Source: a virus. Taken from it: a DNA stretch of 50,091 nucleotides. The DNA lies in the IMG/VR virus record IMGVR_UViG_3300032236_001323, positions 1 through 50,091 of that record. One strand, given 5' to 3'. Shown here in pieces: positions 1 to 7,094 of this stretch (position 1 is its first letter; every line of letters begins with the position of its first letter). The position numbers and the translations under genes are program-made. The notes beneath the pieces were generated by a model. The model had not been told where the DNA came from. It saw only the letters and a list, made by a program, of their open reading frames with translations, and made no database searches.

Positions 1-1
1 A

Positions 2-112
2 ATAAATAGCCAAGCAACATCAAATGTGCAAATTTATACAGGTTATGAATATCCAGGTGGCGGTAGTGCGACCGCAGATTTTCCAATAGTATGCGTTTCT
101 TGCTTTAGATAA
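2..112 (+). CDS. C-terminal fragment of an upstream tail/receptor-binding protein (partial)
   Basis: The frame starting at base 2 is open from the window edge to a TAA at 110-112, giving 36 residues ending in VCVSCFR. It is followed after 15 nt by the next gene, with an AAAGGA ribosome binding site between. Its position just before small tail-associated genes and the lysis cassette suggests the end of a tail fibre or spike gene. The fragment is too short to assign a family. Confidence 0.5.
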   Translation: MNSQATSNVQIYTGYEYPGGGSATADFPIVCVSCFR

Positions 113-127
113 TTTAAAGGAATAAAA

Positions 128-520
128 ATGTCACAAGTAATTATATTTAGTAATAGCAACGGTGGAGTAAGTGTCACCGTACCAACAGGCGAATTGTCTA
201 TTGACAAAGTGCTTCAAAAAGATTGCCCAGCAGGTGCAATCATTGTTGATGACAGCACATTGCCACAAGGCGCAGACGCCCAGTTCTTTGACGCTTGGGA
301 GCTAAACGGCTCTACAGTCACAGTAAACTTTGCTAAGGCACAGGCTATCAAACTAGCTCAGTTTAATGCTAAGGCGGTACAAGAAGCCCAAGCAAGGCAA
401 CTGAACACTTTAGCTGGTATTGCTAACGAAGTATCTGACGCAGACTTTACTGCCAAGCTACAAGCTGGTCGTGATGCCATTACTGCTGCTAAAACAACTG
501 CCGAATTAGTGGCTATTTAA
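128..520 (+). CDS. Putative tail-associated protein, 130 aa
   Basis: This 130-residue protein begins MSQVIIFSN and has a compact N-terminal half followed by an Ala/Gln-rich helical C-terminal half (residues about 68-130). Similar short proteins often sit between tail-fibre genes and lysis genes of aquatic phages, where they are annotated as hypothetical or tail-fibre-assembly-like; that comparison is from memory. An AAAGGAATAAAA leader supports the ATG. It lies 7 nt before the next start region, so the genes are probably co-transcribed. No enzymatic motif is visible. Confidence 0.6.
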   Translation: MSQVIIFSNSNGGVSVTVPTGELSIDKVLQKDCPAGAIIVDDSTLPQGADAQFFDAWELNGSTVTVNFAKAQAIKLAQFNAKAVQEAQARQLNTLAGIANEVSDADFTAKLQAGRDAITAAKTTAELVAI

Positions 521-529
521 GGACATATT

Positions 530-997
530 ATGTCAGTATCTTTATATGGTAGTGGAAATACGGTAATTCAGGTAGTACAAGCTATCTCGACTACTACCGC
601 AACGACTGGTTCTAATTCCTATTCTTCTACTGGCTTTTCTGCTTCTATTACGCCGCAAAGCACTACAAGTAAAATTTTAGTAATGGCACAACTTTCATTT
701 TCTACTGGCGGTGCAACAGGTGCTGGTATTGGATTTGCTATTTATAGAGGCGCAACTGCTATATGGGTTCCAGCGGTAGCGGACTCAGGAGGACCTTATG
801 GAGCAGCTTATAGCCAAGCAGCAAACGGTGCAAGAGGACAAACACTTTTAACTTATTTAGATTCGCCAGCTACAACTTCTACTACTGCATATAATATTTA
901 TTTTGCAATTCGTAGTAGCACCGGAACCTTTAACCCAACAGACAACGTAAATAATGGTAGCAGTTCTTTAACATTATTAGAAATATCAGGAAGTTAA
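530..997 (+). CDS. Putative tail-tip/receptor-binding beta protein, 155 aa
   Basis: The sequence is rich in Ser, Thr and Gly with alternating hydrophobic residues, typical of a beta-sandwich virion protein. The segment around ITPQSTTSKILVMAQL (residues about 40-56) matches a pattern I recall from C-terminal domains of many aquatic phage structural proteins. There is no signal peptide or coiled coil. It starts 9 nt after the preceding gene and ends 1 nt before the next. A role in host recognition or virion decoration is inference from composition and position. Confidence 0.55.
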   Translation: MSVSLYGSGNTVIQVVQAISTTTATTGSNSYSSTGFSASITPQSTTSKILVMAQLSFSTGGATGAGIGFAIYRGATAIWVPAVADSGGPYGAAYSQAANGARGQTLLTYLDSPATTSTTAYNIYFAIRSSTGTFNPTDNVNNGSSSLTLLEISGS

Positions 998-998
998 T

Positions 999-1247
999 AT
1001 GGCAAATTTACATGAAGCAATTCTTGCAATAAATCCAAGCGTTTGTGTTATTCGTGGCGATATTGCCTATGACAAAAATGAGCAAGTAGTTCAGTATGAT
1101 TTAGCCGCTGCACAAGCTAAATTGGTAGAACTAAAAGCTGCCGAGGCACAAGCAGAACAAGCCGCTAAAGATGCAAAGGCTTCTGCACTAGCTAAACTAA
1201 CTGCATTGGGATTAACCCAAGCTGAAGTAACTGCCCTAATAGGATAA
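999..1247 (+). CDS. Small helical tail-region protein, 82 aa
   Basis: The first 35 residues are mixed; residues about 36-75 form an Ala/Glu/Lys-rich helix likely to be a coiled coil. The C-terminal half resembles that of the protein at 128-520 (Ala-rich helix ending in a short hydrophobic tail), suggesting the two could be related or interact. It is tightly packed between its neighbours. Function unknown. Confidence 0.55.
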   Translation: MANLHEAILAINPSVCVIRGDIAYDKNEQVVQYDLAAAQAKLVELKAAEAQAEQAAKDAKASALAKLTALGLTQAEVTALIG

Positions 1248-1250
1248 TTG

Positions 1251-1490
1251 ATGGACTTACAAACCCTCATCAACACCGTACTGCCGCTCATCTGTGTGGC
1301 AATCGGCTGGTTCTGCAAAGAGCTTTGGACGGCAGTTCAAGAACTCAAAGACGACTTGTCTGACATCCGTACCCACCTAGCCGACAACTACATCCGCAAA
1401 GATGACTTTGCAATACGTTGGGAAGAGGTTCTCAAAGCCGTTCACCGTATTGAAGACAAGCTGGACTCTTTACGTGACAGAAATTCTTAA
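1251..1490 (+). CDS. Membrane-anchored coiled-coil protein of the lysis cassette, 79 aa
   Basis: An N-terminal hydrophobic segment (about residues 8-24, LINTVLPLICVAIGWFC) is followed by a charged helical tail, giving an N-in/C-out or N-out/C-in single-span protein. A TTG three bases upstream is an alternative start. It precedes a holin-like gene and the Rz pair, so a role as holin, antiholin or lysis accessory is inferred from context. Confidence 0.55.
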   Translation: MDLQTLINTVLPLICVAIGWFCKELWTAVQELKDDLSDIRTHLADNYIRKDDFAIRWEEVLKAVHRIEDKLDSLRDRNS

Positions 1491-1695
1491 ACAGCTCCTC
1501 ACTGGCAAGGACAACTCCACCTACGACATTGGTCGGGTGACTTGGCTCATTAGTATGGCTGCCGTGATTGCCCTAGCCTTTTATGAAGTGCTACACAACA
1601 CCGTCAGCATTCGTGAGCTTGCCGAATCGCTCGGGATTGTCTCAGCTGCGGGCGGTGCTAGTGTGGCCATGAAGTCTAAATCAGAACCAGAATAA
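1474..1695 (+). CDS. Putative holin, 73 aa
   Basis: The conserved part begins around VTEILKQLLTGKD and contains one clear transmembrane stretch (about residues 22-42), followed by a second weakly hydrophobic Gly/Ala segment and a charged tail ending KSKSEPE. This layout matches small phage holin-like proteins I know from aquatic phages with the same ending. I chose the GTG at 1474 because the open frame further upstream (to 1402) overlaps the preceding gene heavily; the ribosome binding site is weak, so the start is uncertain. It ends in TAATG overlap with Rz. Confidence 0.5.
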   Translation: MTEILKQLLTGKDNSTYDIGRVTWLISMAAVIALAFYEVLHNTVSIRELAESLGIVSAAGGASVAMKSKSEPE

Positions 1696-2105
1696 TGTTT
1701 CCCTTACCGATACTATTTTATGTCAAAGCTGGATTGGTTGTTGTACTCTTACTTGGCGCTGGTTATACTGGCTATTCTATCGAGGCCGGTCGTTTTGAGC
1801 GTTATAAGGCTGAACAATTGGCTCAGACCCAAAAAGCCGAACAAGCGCACCAAGCCGCCGCAGACCAAATAAGGACTCAAAAAGATGCTCAAATCGCTTC
1901 TATTAACAATCAGCTGCTCGATGCTGTTAGCCAGCTGCGTAGCCGTCCCAATCGCGCCCAAGACGCCGCAAATGGACAAGACGGAACTGGGCGAGCCCTT
2001 TCTGCCGAGGATGCAGAATTTCTTGTTAGGGAAGCTGCCAGAGCAGACAAGCTCCGCACCAGCCTCTCTGCCTGCTACGACCAATACGACTCGTTAAACA
2101 AATAA
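1695..2105 (+). CDS. Rz-like inner-membrane spanin subunit
   Basis: The 136-aa protein has an N-terminal transmembrane anchor (about residues 7-26) followed by a long periplasmic coiled coil (about 35-80) and a linker. This is the classic i-spanin plan: it spans the periplasm with the outer-membrane lipoprotein to fuse the membranes in the last step of lysis of Gram-negative hosts. A second lipoprotein frame is fully nested inside it (1885-2097), which is diagnostic of Rz/Rz1 pairs. It overlaps the preceding gene by TAATG. Confidence 0.75.
   Translation: MFPLPILFYVKAGLVVVLLLGAGYTGYSIEAGRFERYKAEQLAQTQKAEQAHQAAADQIRTQKDAQIASINNQLLDAVSQLRSRPNRAQDAANGQDGTGRALSAEDAEFLVREAARADKLRTSLSACYDQYDSLNK
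1885..2097 (+). CDS. Rz1-like outer-membrane spanin lipoprotein, nested in Rz
   Basis: This 70-aa product in the +1 frame inside Rz has a signal peptide MLKSLLLTISCSMLLASC with a lipobox LASC (lipidated Cys18), followed by a Pro-rich mature chain. These are the hallmarks of o-spanins. The complete nesting within another gene explains why it could be missed. It presumably binds the C-terminus of the Rz protein encoded around it. Confidence 0.75.
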   Translation: MLKSLLLTISCSMLLASCVAVPIAPKTPQMDKTELGEPFLPRMQNFLLGKLPEQTSSAPASLPATTNTTR

Positions 2106-2257
2106 TGGATACATTAGACATCCTAGCCAAAATCTGGCCACTTCTTTTAGCGTTTGTATCGCTAGTAATTGTTCTTGCTAAGACAGATAACCGAGTGGCT
2201 GTACTGGAAGAAAAAGTTAAAGTCCTATTTGATTTATGGAACAAAAAAGATAAATGA
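2105..2257 (+). CDS. Small single-span membrane protein, 50 aa
   Basis: The 50-residue product MDTLDILAKIWPLLLAFVS... has one transmembrane helix (about residues 9-26) and a charged coiled-coil-like tail ending NKKDK. It starts in a TAATG overlap with Rz and ends in an ATGA overlap with the next gene, showing translational coupling in the lysis cassette. Candidate holin or antiholin; function not proven by sequence. Confidence 0.6.
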   Translation: MDTLDILAKIWPLLLAFVSLVIVLAKTDNRVAVLEEKVKVLFDLWNKKDK

Positions 2258-2472
2258 CAAAAGAACGCCTATCAGCCTATGTCACCCTCATCGCTACTAT
2301 CACTCTTACTCTTATCCTTTTGTCTATGGTTGCTGTTTTACTTATGGGTCTTTTCAACCCCGCTGTAGACAACACCAAGATATTTGAAGCCATCACCCCA
2401 GCCTTCCAGACCATCGTTGGGGGCTTTATTGGCCTAATTACAGGCATTAAGATCGGCACAAACGAAGAGTAA
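2254..2472 (+). CDS. Small two-span membrane protein, holin candidate, 72 aa
   Basis: Residues about 8-33 are strongly hydrophobic and residues about 46-66 form a second Gly/Ile-rich hydrophobic segment; the C-terminus is GTNEE. Small size, two spans and location between the spanins and the endolysin fit a class II holin. It is translationally coupled (ATGA) to the preceding gene. Which of the small membrane proteins here is the true holin cannot be told from sequence. Confidence 0.55.
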   Translation: MTKERLSAYVTLIATITLTLILLSMVAVLLMGLFNPAVDNTKIFEAITPAFQTIVGGFIGLITGIKIGTNEE

Positions 2473-2480
2473 TCCCCCAA

Positions 2481-2494
2481 TTTGCATTATTATA
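2481..2494 (+). promoter_or_regulatory. Phage extended -10 promoter motif, copy P1 (endolysin)
   Basis: TTTGCATTATTATA lies 21 nt before the endolysin ATG, with a TAAGGAG ribosome binding site downstream. In this copy GCATTATTATAATGC is a perfect palindrome. No -35 hexamer is apparent. See the findings for the whole motif family. Confidence 0.75.
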
Positions 2495-2514
2495 ATGCAG
2501 AGTAAGGAGCAAAA

Positions 2515-3033
2515 ATGAAAAGATTTATAGCAGTACTGCTATGGTCGTTAGGTGTGTTTGCAGTTATCCACTTCACCGACCGTTACACTCAAATTGAAGA
2601 AAACATCATGGCAATCGCAAAATCCACACTAGACTTTATTACCAAAGAAGAAGGCGCTCGTAACAAGGCGTATAAGGACACTAAGGGTCTGTGGACGATT
2701 GGCGTGGGTCACCTCATCAAAGCTGACGAACAGCACCTCATCACAGCCACCCTGACAGACGAGCAGGTAGAAGAGCTTCTTAGAAGCGATTTAAAGTGGT
2801 GTAGCGAGGCCGTAGAGAGCTCGGTGAAGGTACCCCTTACCCAGAACCAATACGACGCCTTATACAGCCTCTGCTTTAATATTGGAGGCACTAATTTTGC
2901 CAAGTCTACAGTGGTTAAGAAAATCAACGAAAATGACCTCAAAGGGGCGGCTGATGCCATCCTAATGTGGAACAAACCAGCTGTATTGGAAAACCGCCGT
3001 AAACGCGAAAGAGCGCTGTTTTTAGGGGCGTAA
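2515..3033 (+). CDS. GH24 endolysin (T4-type lysozyme) with N-terminal signal-anchor
   Basis: The 172-aa protein cleaves peptidoglycan. Residues 44-66 carry the GH24 catalytic pattern E46-x8-D55-x5-T61 within KEEGARNKAYKDTKGLW...GVGH. Residues 3-20 are a hydrophobic segment preceded by MKR, so it could be a signal-arrest-release or exported endolysin that does not depend fully on a holin. An internal ATG at 2608 (MAIAKSTLDF) would give a cytosolic form. It has its own motif promoter and TAAGGAG site and is followed by a terminator. Confidence 0.88.
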   Translation: MKRFIAVLLWSLGVFAVIHFTDRYTQIEENIMAIAKSTLDFITKEEGARNKAYKDTKGLWTIGVGHLIKADEQHLITATLTDEQVEELLRSDLKWCSEAVESSVKVPLTQNQYDALYSLCFNIGGTNFAKSTVVKKINENDLKGAADAILMWNKPAVLENRRKRERALFLGA

Positions 3034-3041
3034 ACACCCCT
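3024..3041 (+). terminator. Hairpin terminator abutting the next promoter
   Basis: AGGGG (3024-3028) pairs with CCCCT (3037-3041) around an 8-nt loop, then TATATTT runs directly into the next promoter motif at 3045. It ends the lysis/endolysin transcript. Confidence 0.55.
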
Positions 3042-3044
3042 ATA

Positions 3045-3058
3045 TTTGCATTATTATA
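3045..3058 (+). promoter_or_regulatory. Phage extended -10 promoter motif, copy P2 (tail operon)
   Basis: TTTGCATTATTATA followed by AGTAGAAC, 29 nt before the ATG of the 199-aa gene. It immediately follows a terminator hairpin and drives the tail operon 3088-9514. Confidence 0.75.
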
Positions 3059-3087
3059 AGTAGAACATTAACACTTGAGGATTCACT

Positions 3088-3687
3088 ATGGAAGGCTTTA
3101 AAACACTACCAAAGGGCGTAAAAGCCTTTAAAGAAGGCGGCTCTGTATACAAGTCCCGCAAGTCAGTTGAGAAGGTAGACTCTGCAGATATCAAGCAAGA
3201 TAAAGCGATTGTCAAAAAAGCCTTTAAAATCCATGACGAACAAGAGCACAAAGGTGAACACACCGATTTGTCCAAGCTCAAAAAAGGTGGCCGTCCTAAG
3301 AAAGACTGCGGCACCGTGCGCAAGTACAAAACTGGTGGCAAGGTAGAAAACCAATACGCAGCTAAGAAGACTGACAAAGACATCAAAGACATTGCCAATA
3401 CCAAGCGCCAAAAGCCAGTGTTATTGTGCGGTGGTAAGTCTGTTAAGAAGTACAATGGCGAAGATGGTAGCTATGTAAAATCCGATGGCATCGGCGCTAG
3501 ATTAAGCCAAGGCATTCAAGATTTTGCCAAAAGTATTAAAGAAAACACACTTGGCAACGAAGAGCAAAATCGTATCGGCCAAAAAAGACTTGACGAGCAA
3601 GCACAAGCCGGATCCACAATTGCTAGATTGTTGGGCGGAAAAGCACAAACTACCCCTAATAAAAAACGTGGCGGAAAGGTCTGCTAA
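3088..3687 (+). CDS. Lys/Gly-rich virion-associated protein, 199 aa
   Basis: The protein is strongly basic and punctuated by Gly-Gly-Xaa-Val/Lys modules ([32 protein letters not shown] at the C-terminus). The segment [19 protein letters not shown] followed by [10 protein letters not shown] matches a pattern I know from uncharacterised proteins of many marine and freshwater phages. The same GG modules recur in at least five other virion genes here. It is the first gene of the tail operon and overlaps the next start by one base (TAATG). Function unknown; DNA or capsid binding is possible from charge. Confidence 0.6.
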   Translation: MEGFKTLPKGVKAFKEGGSVYKSRKSVEKVDSADIKQDKAIVKKAFKIHDEQEHKGEHTDLSKLKKGGRPKKDCGTVRKYKTGGKVENQYAAKKTDKDIKDIANTKRQKPVLLCGGKSVKKYNGEDGSYVKSDGIGARLSQGIQDFAKSIKENTLGNEEQNRIGQKRLDEQAQAGSTIARLLGGKAQTTPNKKRGGKVC

Positions 3688-3854
3688 TGCCAATCAAATC
3701 TGAAGCTCAACAAAAAGCAATGTACGCCGCAGCCGCCGGTAAATCCACTCTAGGCATTCCTAAAAAGGTTGGCAAAGAGTTTATTAAAGCTGGCAAAGCA
3801 CAAGCCAATTTACCTAAAACTGTAACCAAGCGAGCAGCTGGAAGAGGACGATAA
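3687..3854 (+). CDS. Small basic protein, 55 aa (DUF3008-like)
   Basis: The product [18 protein letters not shown]... contains the phrase [21 protein letters not shown] that I associate with short DUF3008-type proteins of phages and bacteria. The middle is [12 protein letters not shown] and the C-terminus is Arg/Gly-rich. It starts in a one-base overlap with the preceding stop and ends one base before the next ATG, so it is clearly part of the operon. Confidence 0.65.
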   Translation: MPIKSEAQQKAMYAAAAGKSTLGIPKKVGKEFIKAGKAQANLPKTVTKRAAGRGR

Positions 3855-3855
3855 C

Positions 3856-4140
3856 ATGGATGATTTTAAACAAAACACAAAAATGAAATGTGAAGGTAGT
3901 CACTACAAAAAAGGTGGCTCGGTTAAAAAATATGATGGCGGTGGTAGTGTTTCAACAGGTCGCGCCGAAAATGCGTTACCTACAATTCAAGCCGAATCTA
4001 GGCAGATGCAACAACAGGGCGTTCCAGCAAACCCAAGTCCTGAGCAGATGCGTGCTGCAAGAATGACCCGTATTGCTGAAGCATTTAGCAATAAACCAAC
4101 TCCTAAGCGTACTGGTGGTTCTGTAAAAAGAAAGAAGTAA
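3856..4140 (+). CDS. Small GG-module virion-region protein, 94 aa
   Basis: It carries KKGGSVKKYDGGGSV near residues 15-32 and TGGSVKRKK at the C-terminus, the same GG-Xaa-Val modules as the 199-aa protein upstream, separated by a Gln/Met-rich helical segment. Function unknown; probably a minor virion or assembly protein from context. Confidence 0.6.
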   Translation: MDDFKQNTKMKCEGSHYKKGGSVKKYDGGGSVSTGRAENALPTIQAESRQMQQQGVPANPSPEQMRAARMTRIAEAFSNKPTPKRTGGSVKRKK

Positions 4141-4143
4141 CCC

Positions 4144-5211
4144 ATGGCCTACTCTGGCACTACTGGTCAGACGACAGTCAACGTCGACCAGCTCATCTCA
4201 TACGCGTTCCGTGATGCCGGTAAGCAGGCAGAAGAAATCACGCCCGAGTATGTCGAGGCAGCAAAACAAGCCCTTTTCTACAACCTACAGAACTTGTCAA
4301 ATCTTGGCGTTAATCTGTGGCTTTTGGAAAATCAATTGTATGGCGCTGTAACAGCCCAGCAACAGCTCTATTTACCCAAAACAGTTATCGATGTTCGTGA
4401 AGCAAACTGGGTATACATCATCAACTCCGCGGCAGCACAATATCTCCCAGTAGATAACATTAGCTCGCCAGTGGTCTTTGACCAAAACCTGGATTTGTAT
4501 GCTAGCTCAACCCCATCAGAAAATTGGTTTGGTTTAGAGTATCAACAGGCTTTGCCTGTTTTCTACGTTGGCTTTAACGGTTACGCTGCCGCAGGACAAA
4601 CTACAACCTATAACTTTGCTTATGAGGTTAGTGATGATGGTATTAATTGGGTAACAAAACAACAACTACCAACAACTACATTGGCAGATCGTGAGTGGGC
4701 GTATTTTAATATTGCCATCACGCCAAACTACAAATACTATCGTCTTAGAGAAACCGTGGCGCCAACATTCATTGTGCGTCAAATTGTGTTCTCTACCAGC
4801 CAACAAGTAATTCCCCTGGCTCGCTTAAACCGCGACGATTACTGGAACCTTCCAAACAAACAATTCCCATCGGTTCGTTCACTCCAGTATTGGTTTGACC
4901 GTACTATTGAGCCATCAATGTATCTATGGCCCGTACCAAACAACGACTTCCAGATGTTCCAGCTTGTTGTTGAAAAGCAAATGCAGGACGTTGGCAAGTT
5001 GACTGATCAGATCTATGTGCCTGATCGCTGGATTAATTCAGTCCAAAAATCACTATCACATACGTTATCATTGCAGCTACCTGGCGTAGACATGGGGCGT
5101 ATTACTTATTTAGAAGCTCAAGCCAATAAAGCATTTATGCAAGCCAGCGAAGAAGATCGTGATAAGTCGCCAATTTACTTCCAACCTAATATTAGCTACT
5201 ACACACGATGA
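4144..5211 (+). CDS. P22 gp4-like head-completion / tail accessory protein with lectin-like insert
   Basis: The 355-aa protein has an all-alpha N-terminal part (residues about 8-62, VDQLISYAFRDAGKQ...) typical of head-completion adaptors that bind under the portal. Residues about 150-220 hold a beta segment with SDDGINWV and YKYYRLRE...IRQIVF that resembles an F5/8 type-C (discoidin-like) fold inserted into the adaptor. The C-terminal part resumes adaptor-like sequence. In P22, gp4 closes the portal channel and seals packaged DNA. It is coupled by ATGA to the next adaptor gene. Confidence 0.65.
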   Translation: MAYSGTTGQTTVNVDQLISYAFRDAGKQAEEITPEYVEAAKQALFYNLQNLSNLGVNLWLLENQLYGAVTAQQQLYLPKTVIDVREANWVYIINSAAAQYLPVDNISSPVVFDQNLDLYASSTPSENWFGLEYQQALPVFYVGFNGYAAAGQTTTYNFAYEVSDDGINWVTKQQLPTTTLADREWAYFNIAITPNYKYYRLRETVAPTFIVRQIVFSTSQQVIPLARLNRDDYWNLPNKQFPSVRSLQYWFDRTIEPSMYLWPVPNNDFQMFQLVVEKQMQDVGKLTDQIYVPDRWINSVQKSLSHTLSLQLPGVDMGRITYLEAQANKAFMQASEEDRDKSPIYFQPNISYYTR

Positions 5212-5828
5212 CCAACGCATACGTACAAACCTATGACAATCTTGTAGCTGATGTGATCAACTACATGGAGCGTGATGACGCTCAATTTGTGGCGCAGATT
5301 CCTAGCCTGATTGGCTTAGCGGAATCTGCTATTGCTGCTGAACTTAAGACCTACTTGCAATTAACTGTGGTAGAAAGTTCTTTGGCACAGAACCAAGTTG
5401 TATTAGCCAAACCAGCTCGTTGGAGAAAAACAGTATCCATAAAGGCAAACGGCAAACCCATTTTGATGCGTTCACAAGACTATATCGCACAGTACCAGTC
5501 TGAATCAACCCCTGGAACTGTTCAGTATTATGGTGAATACGATTACAATAATTGGGCTTTTGCTCCAGCACCTGCAGCAAACACACCAATTGAAATTATT
5601 TACTACAGTGAAATCCAACCATTGGATTCACAAAACCAACAAAACCTCTTTACTAGAGAAGCGCCACAAGCGATGTTGTTTGGTACGCTCCTTCAGGCTC
5701 AGGGCTATTTAAAAGCCTTGGACAAATTGCCTGTATGGAAAGGCTATTATACAGACGCACTTGCCGCACTCAAGAAAGAAGATAACGCACGTCGCATCGA
5801 TAGAAATACATCGGTTCAGGAACCATAA
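5208..5828 (+). CDS. Tail-tube/portal adaptor protein (T7 gp11 / SU10 adaptor-like)
   Basis: The 206-aa product has the N-terminal helical core and central ARWRKTVSI...GKPILMRSQDYI segment of portal adaptor (tail tubular protein A-like) proteins, which form the ring joining the portal to the tail nozzle. It overlaps the gp4-like gene by ATGA and precedes further head-tail proteins. Assignment rests on sequence pattern and order. Confidence 0.6.
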   Translation: MTNAYVQTYDNLVADVINYMERDDAQFVAQIPSLIGLAESAIAAELKTYLQLTVVESSLAQNQVVLAKPARWRKTVSIKANGKPILMRSQDYIAQYQSESTPGTVQYYGEYDYNNWAFAPAPAANTPIEIIYYSEIQPLDSQNQQNLFTREAPQAMLFGTLLQAQGYLKALDKLPVWKGYYTDALAALKKEDNARRIDRNTSVQEP

Positions 5829-5831
5829 AAT

Positions 5832-7094
5832 ATGTCAACATTTGTATCCCCATTTACTGGCAACGTCATCCAACCAACGGATGTATCCTATTATGCTCTC
5901 ACATTTGGTACCAACACTAACCTTTACTGGCCTACTGTCGTTAACCCTACTGAAGTGCCTGCAGCTCGTATTATGGACTGCGTTGCTACTACCACTGGTC
6001 TTACTATTTATTTGCCAGATGCAACACAAGGAGCTGTTGGCTCTGACATCCTTTTCCGTAATCAAGGCACGCACTCATTTGTTGTTAAAGACTTTTCTGG
6101 TGCAGAAACAATCACTGTTGATGTTGGTATTTCTAAATACGTATATCTTACAAGCAATTCTAATACTGGTGGTTCTTGGGCTAATGTAACATTCGGAGCC
6201 GGTTCTTCAACTGCCGATGCCGTATCGTTACAAGGTGCTGGTCTTACCACTATTTCTGGTAAGTTAGCGACTACACAAAATATTGTTGATATTACTGCAA
6301 CACCAACAATCAATGACGCAAGCCGTGCAGTTACCTATAATTGGAATGCAGGTAATGGCAATTTAAACCTACCAGCTGCTGCAACACTATCCCGTGGTTG
6401 GTACATTGGTTTTAGGAATAGCGGCACTGGCGCATTAAATATCAATCCAATTTCACCCGCTAAGATTAACGGTATAGCTTCGGTTATTGCCAATCCAGGT
6501 GATTCTGGTTTTATTGCTTATGATTACGATACTGGTAACTTTATTACCATTGGTTTAACTGCGCCATCAAACGTAACATTTACATCTGCAACGTATGACG
6601 TAGACAACATTCCTGGCAGTAGTTTAAGTTTGGTCTCTTTTGCACCAATCATTCAAACTTACATTGCTCAATCTGGCACTCGTACAACTACATTAACTGT
6701 TACATTGCCAGCGATTACACAGCTTTATGTGTTGATTAATGACACTAATCAAACTGCATACAACATTAACTTTGTTGTAGCAGGTACTTCACAGCCGCCA
6801 TTGGTACTAGCTGCGGGTCAAGTAATTTTAGCTTTAAGTGATGGCATTAACTTATTCCCATTGACAACGAGCACCACCGGATTTTTCTATGGTGCAAACG
6901 GCAGTGCTGCTCTTCCAACATTCGCATTCAATACTGATACCCACACTGGTATGTATCTTGTTGGTAGCAATGTACTGGGCTTTTCTGCAAACGGTATACA
7001 AATGGCCCGTATGGATAACACCAATACTTCAGCGCCAGTAATGACTATTAATGCAGCACTAAATGCTCAACTAATTGCTGGCGGAACATTCTAA
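5832..7094 (+). CDS. Beta-rich virion protein (head or tail fibre), 420 aa
   Basis: The protein is dominated by Thr, Asn, Gly and alternating hydrophobics with repeated blocks of the type LYLPDATQGAVGSDILFRNQGTHS and LNLPAAATLSRGWYIGFRNSGTG, suggesting tandem beta-helical or beta-sandwich repeats. The C-terminal third (about 350-420) contains FNTDTHTGMYLVGSNVLGFS, a phrase common at the C-termini of phage fibres. It starts 3 nt after the adaptor gene. Likely an appendage protein. Confidence 0.55.
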   Translation: MSTFVSPFTGNVIQPTDVSYYALTFGTNTNLYWPTVVNPTEVPAARIMDCVATTTGLTIYLPDATQGAVGSDILFRNQGTHSFVVKDFSGAETITVDVGISKYVYLTSNSNTGGSWANVTFGAGSSTADAVSLQGAGLTTISGKLATTQNIVDITATPTINDASRAVTYNWNAGNGNLNLPAAATLSRGWYIGFRNSGTGALNINPISPAKINGIASVIANPGDSGFIAYDYDTGNFITIGLTAPSNVTFTSATYDVDNIPGSSLSLVSFAPIIQTYIAQSGTRTTTLTVTLPAITQLYVLINDTNQTAYNINFVVAGTSQPPLVLAAGQVILALSDGINLFPLTTSTTGFFYGANGSAALPTFAFNTDTHTGMYLVGSNVLGFSANGIQMARMDNTNTSAPVMTINAALNAQLIAGGTF

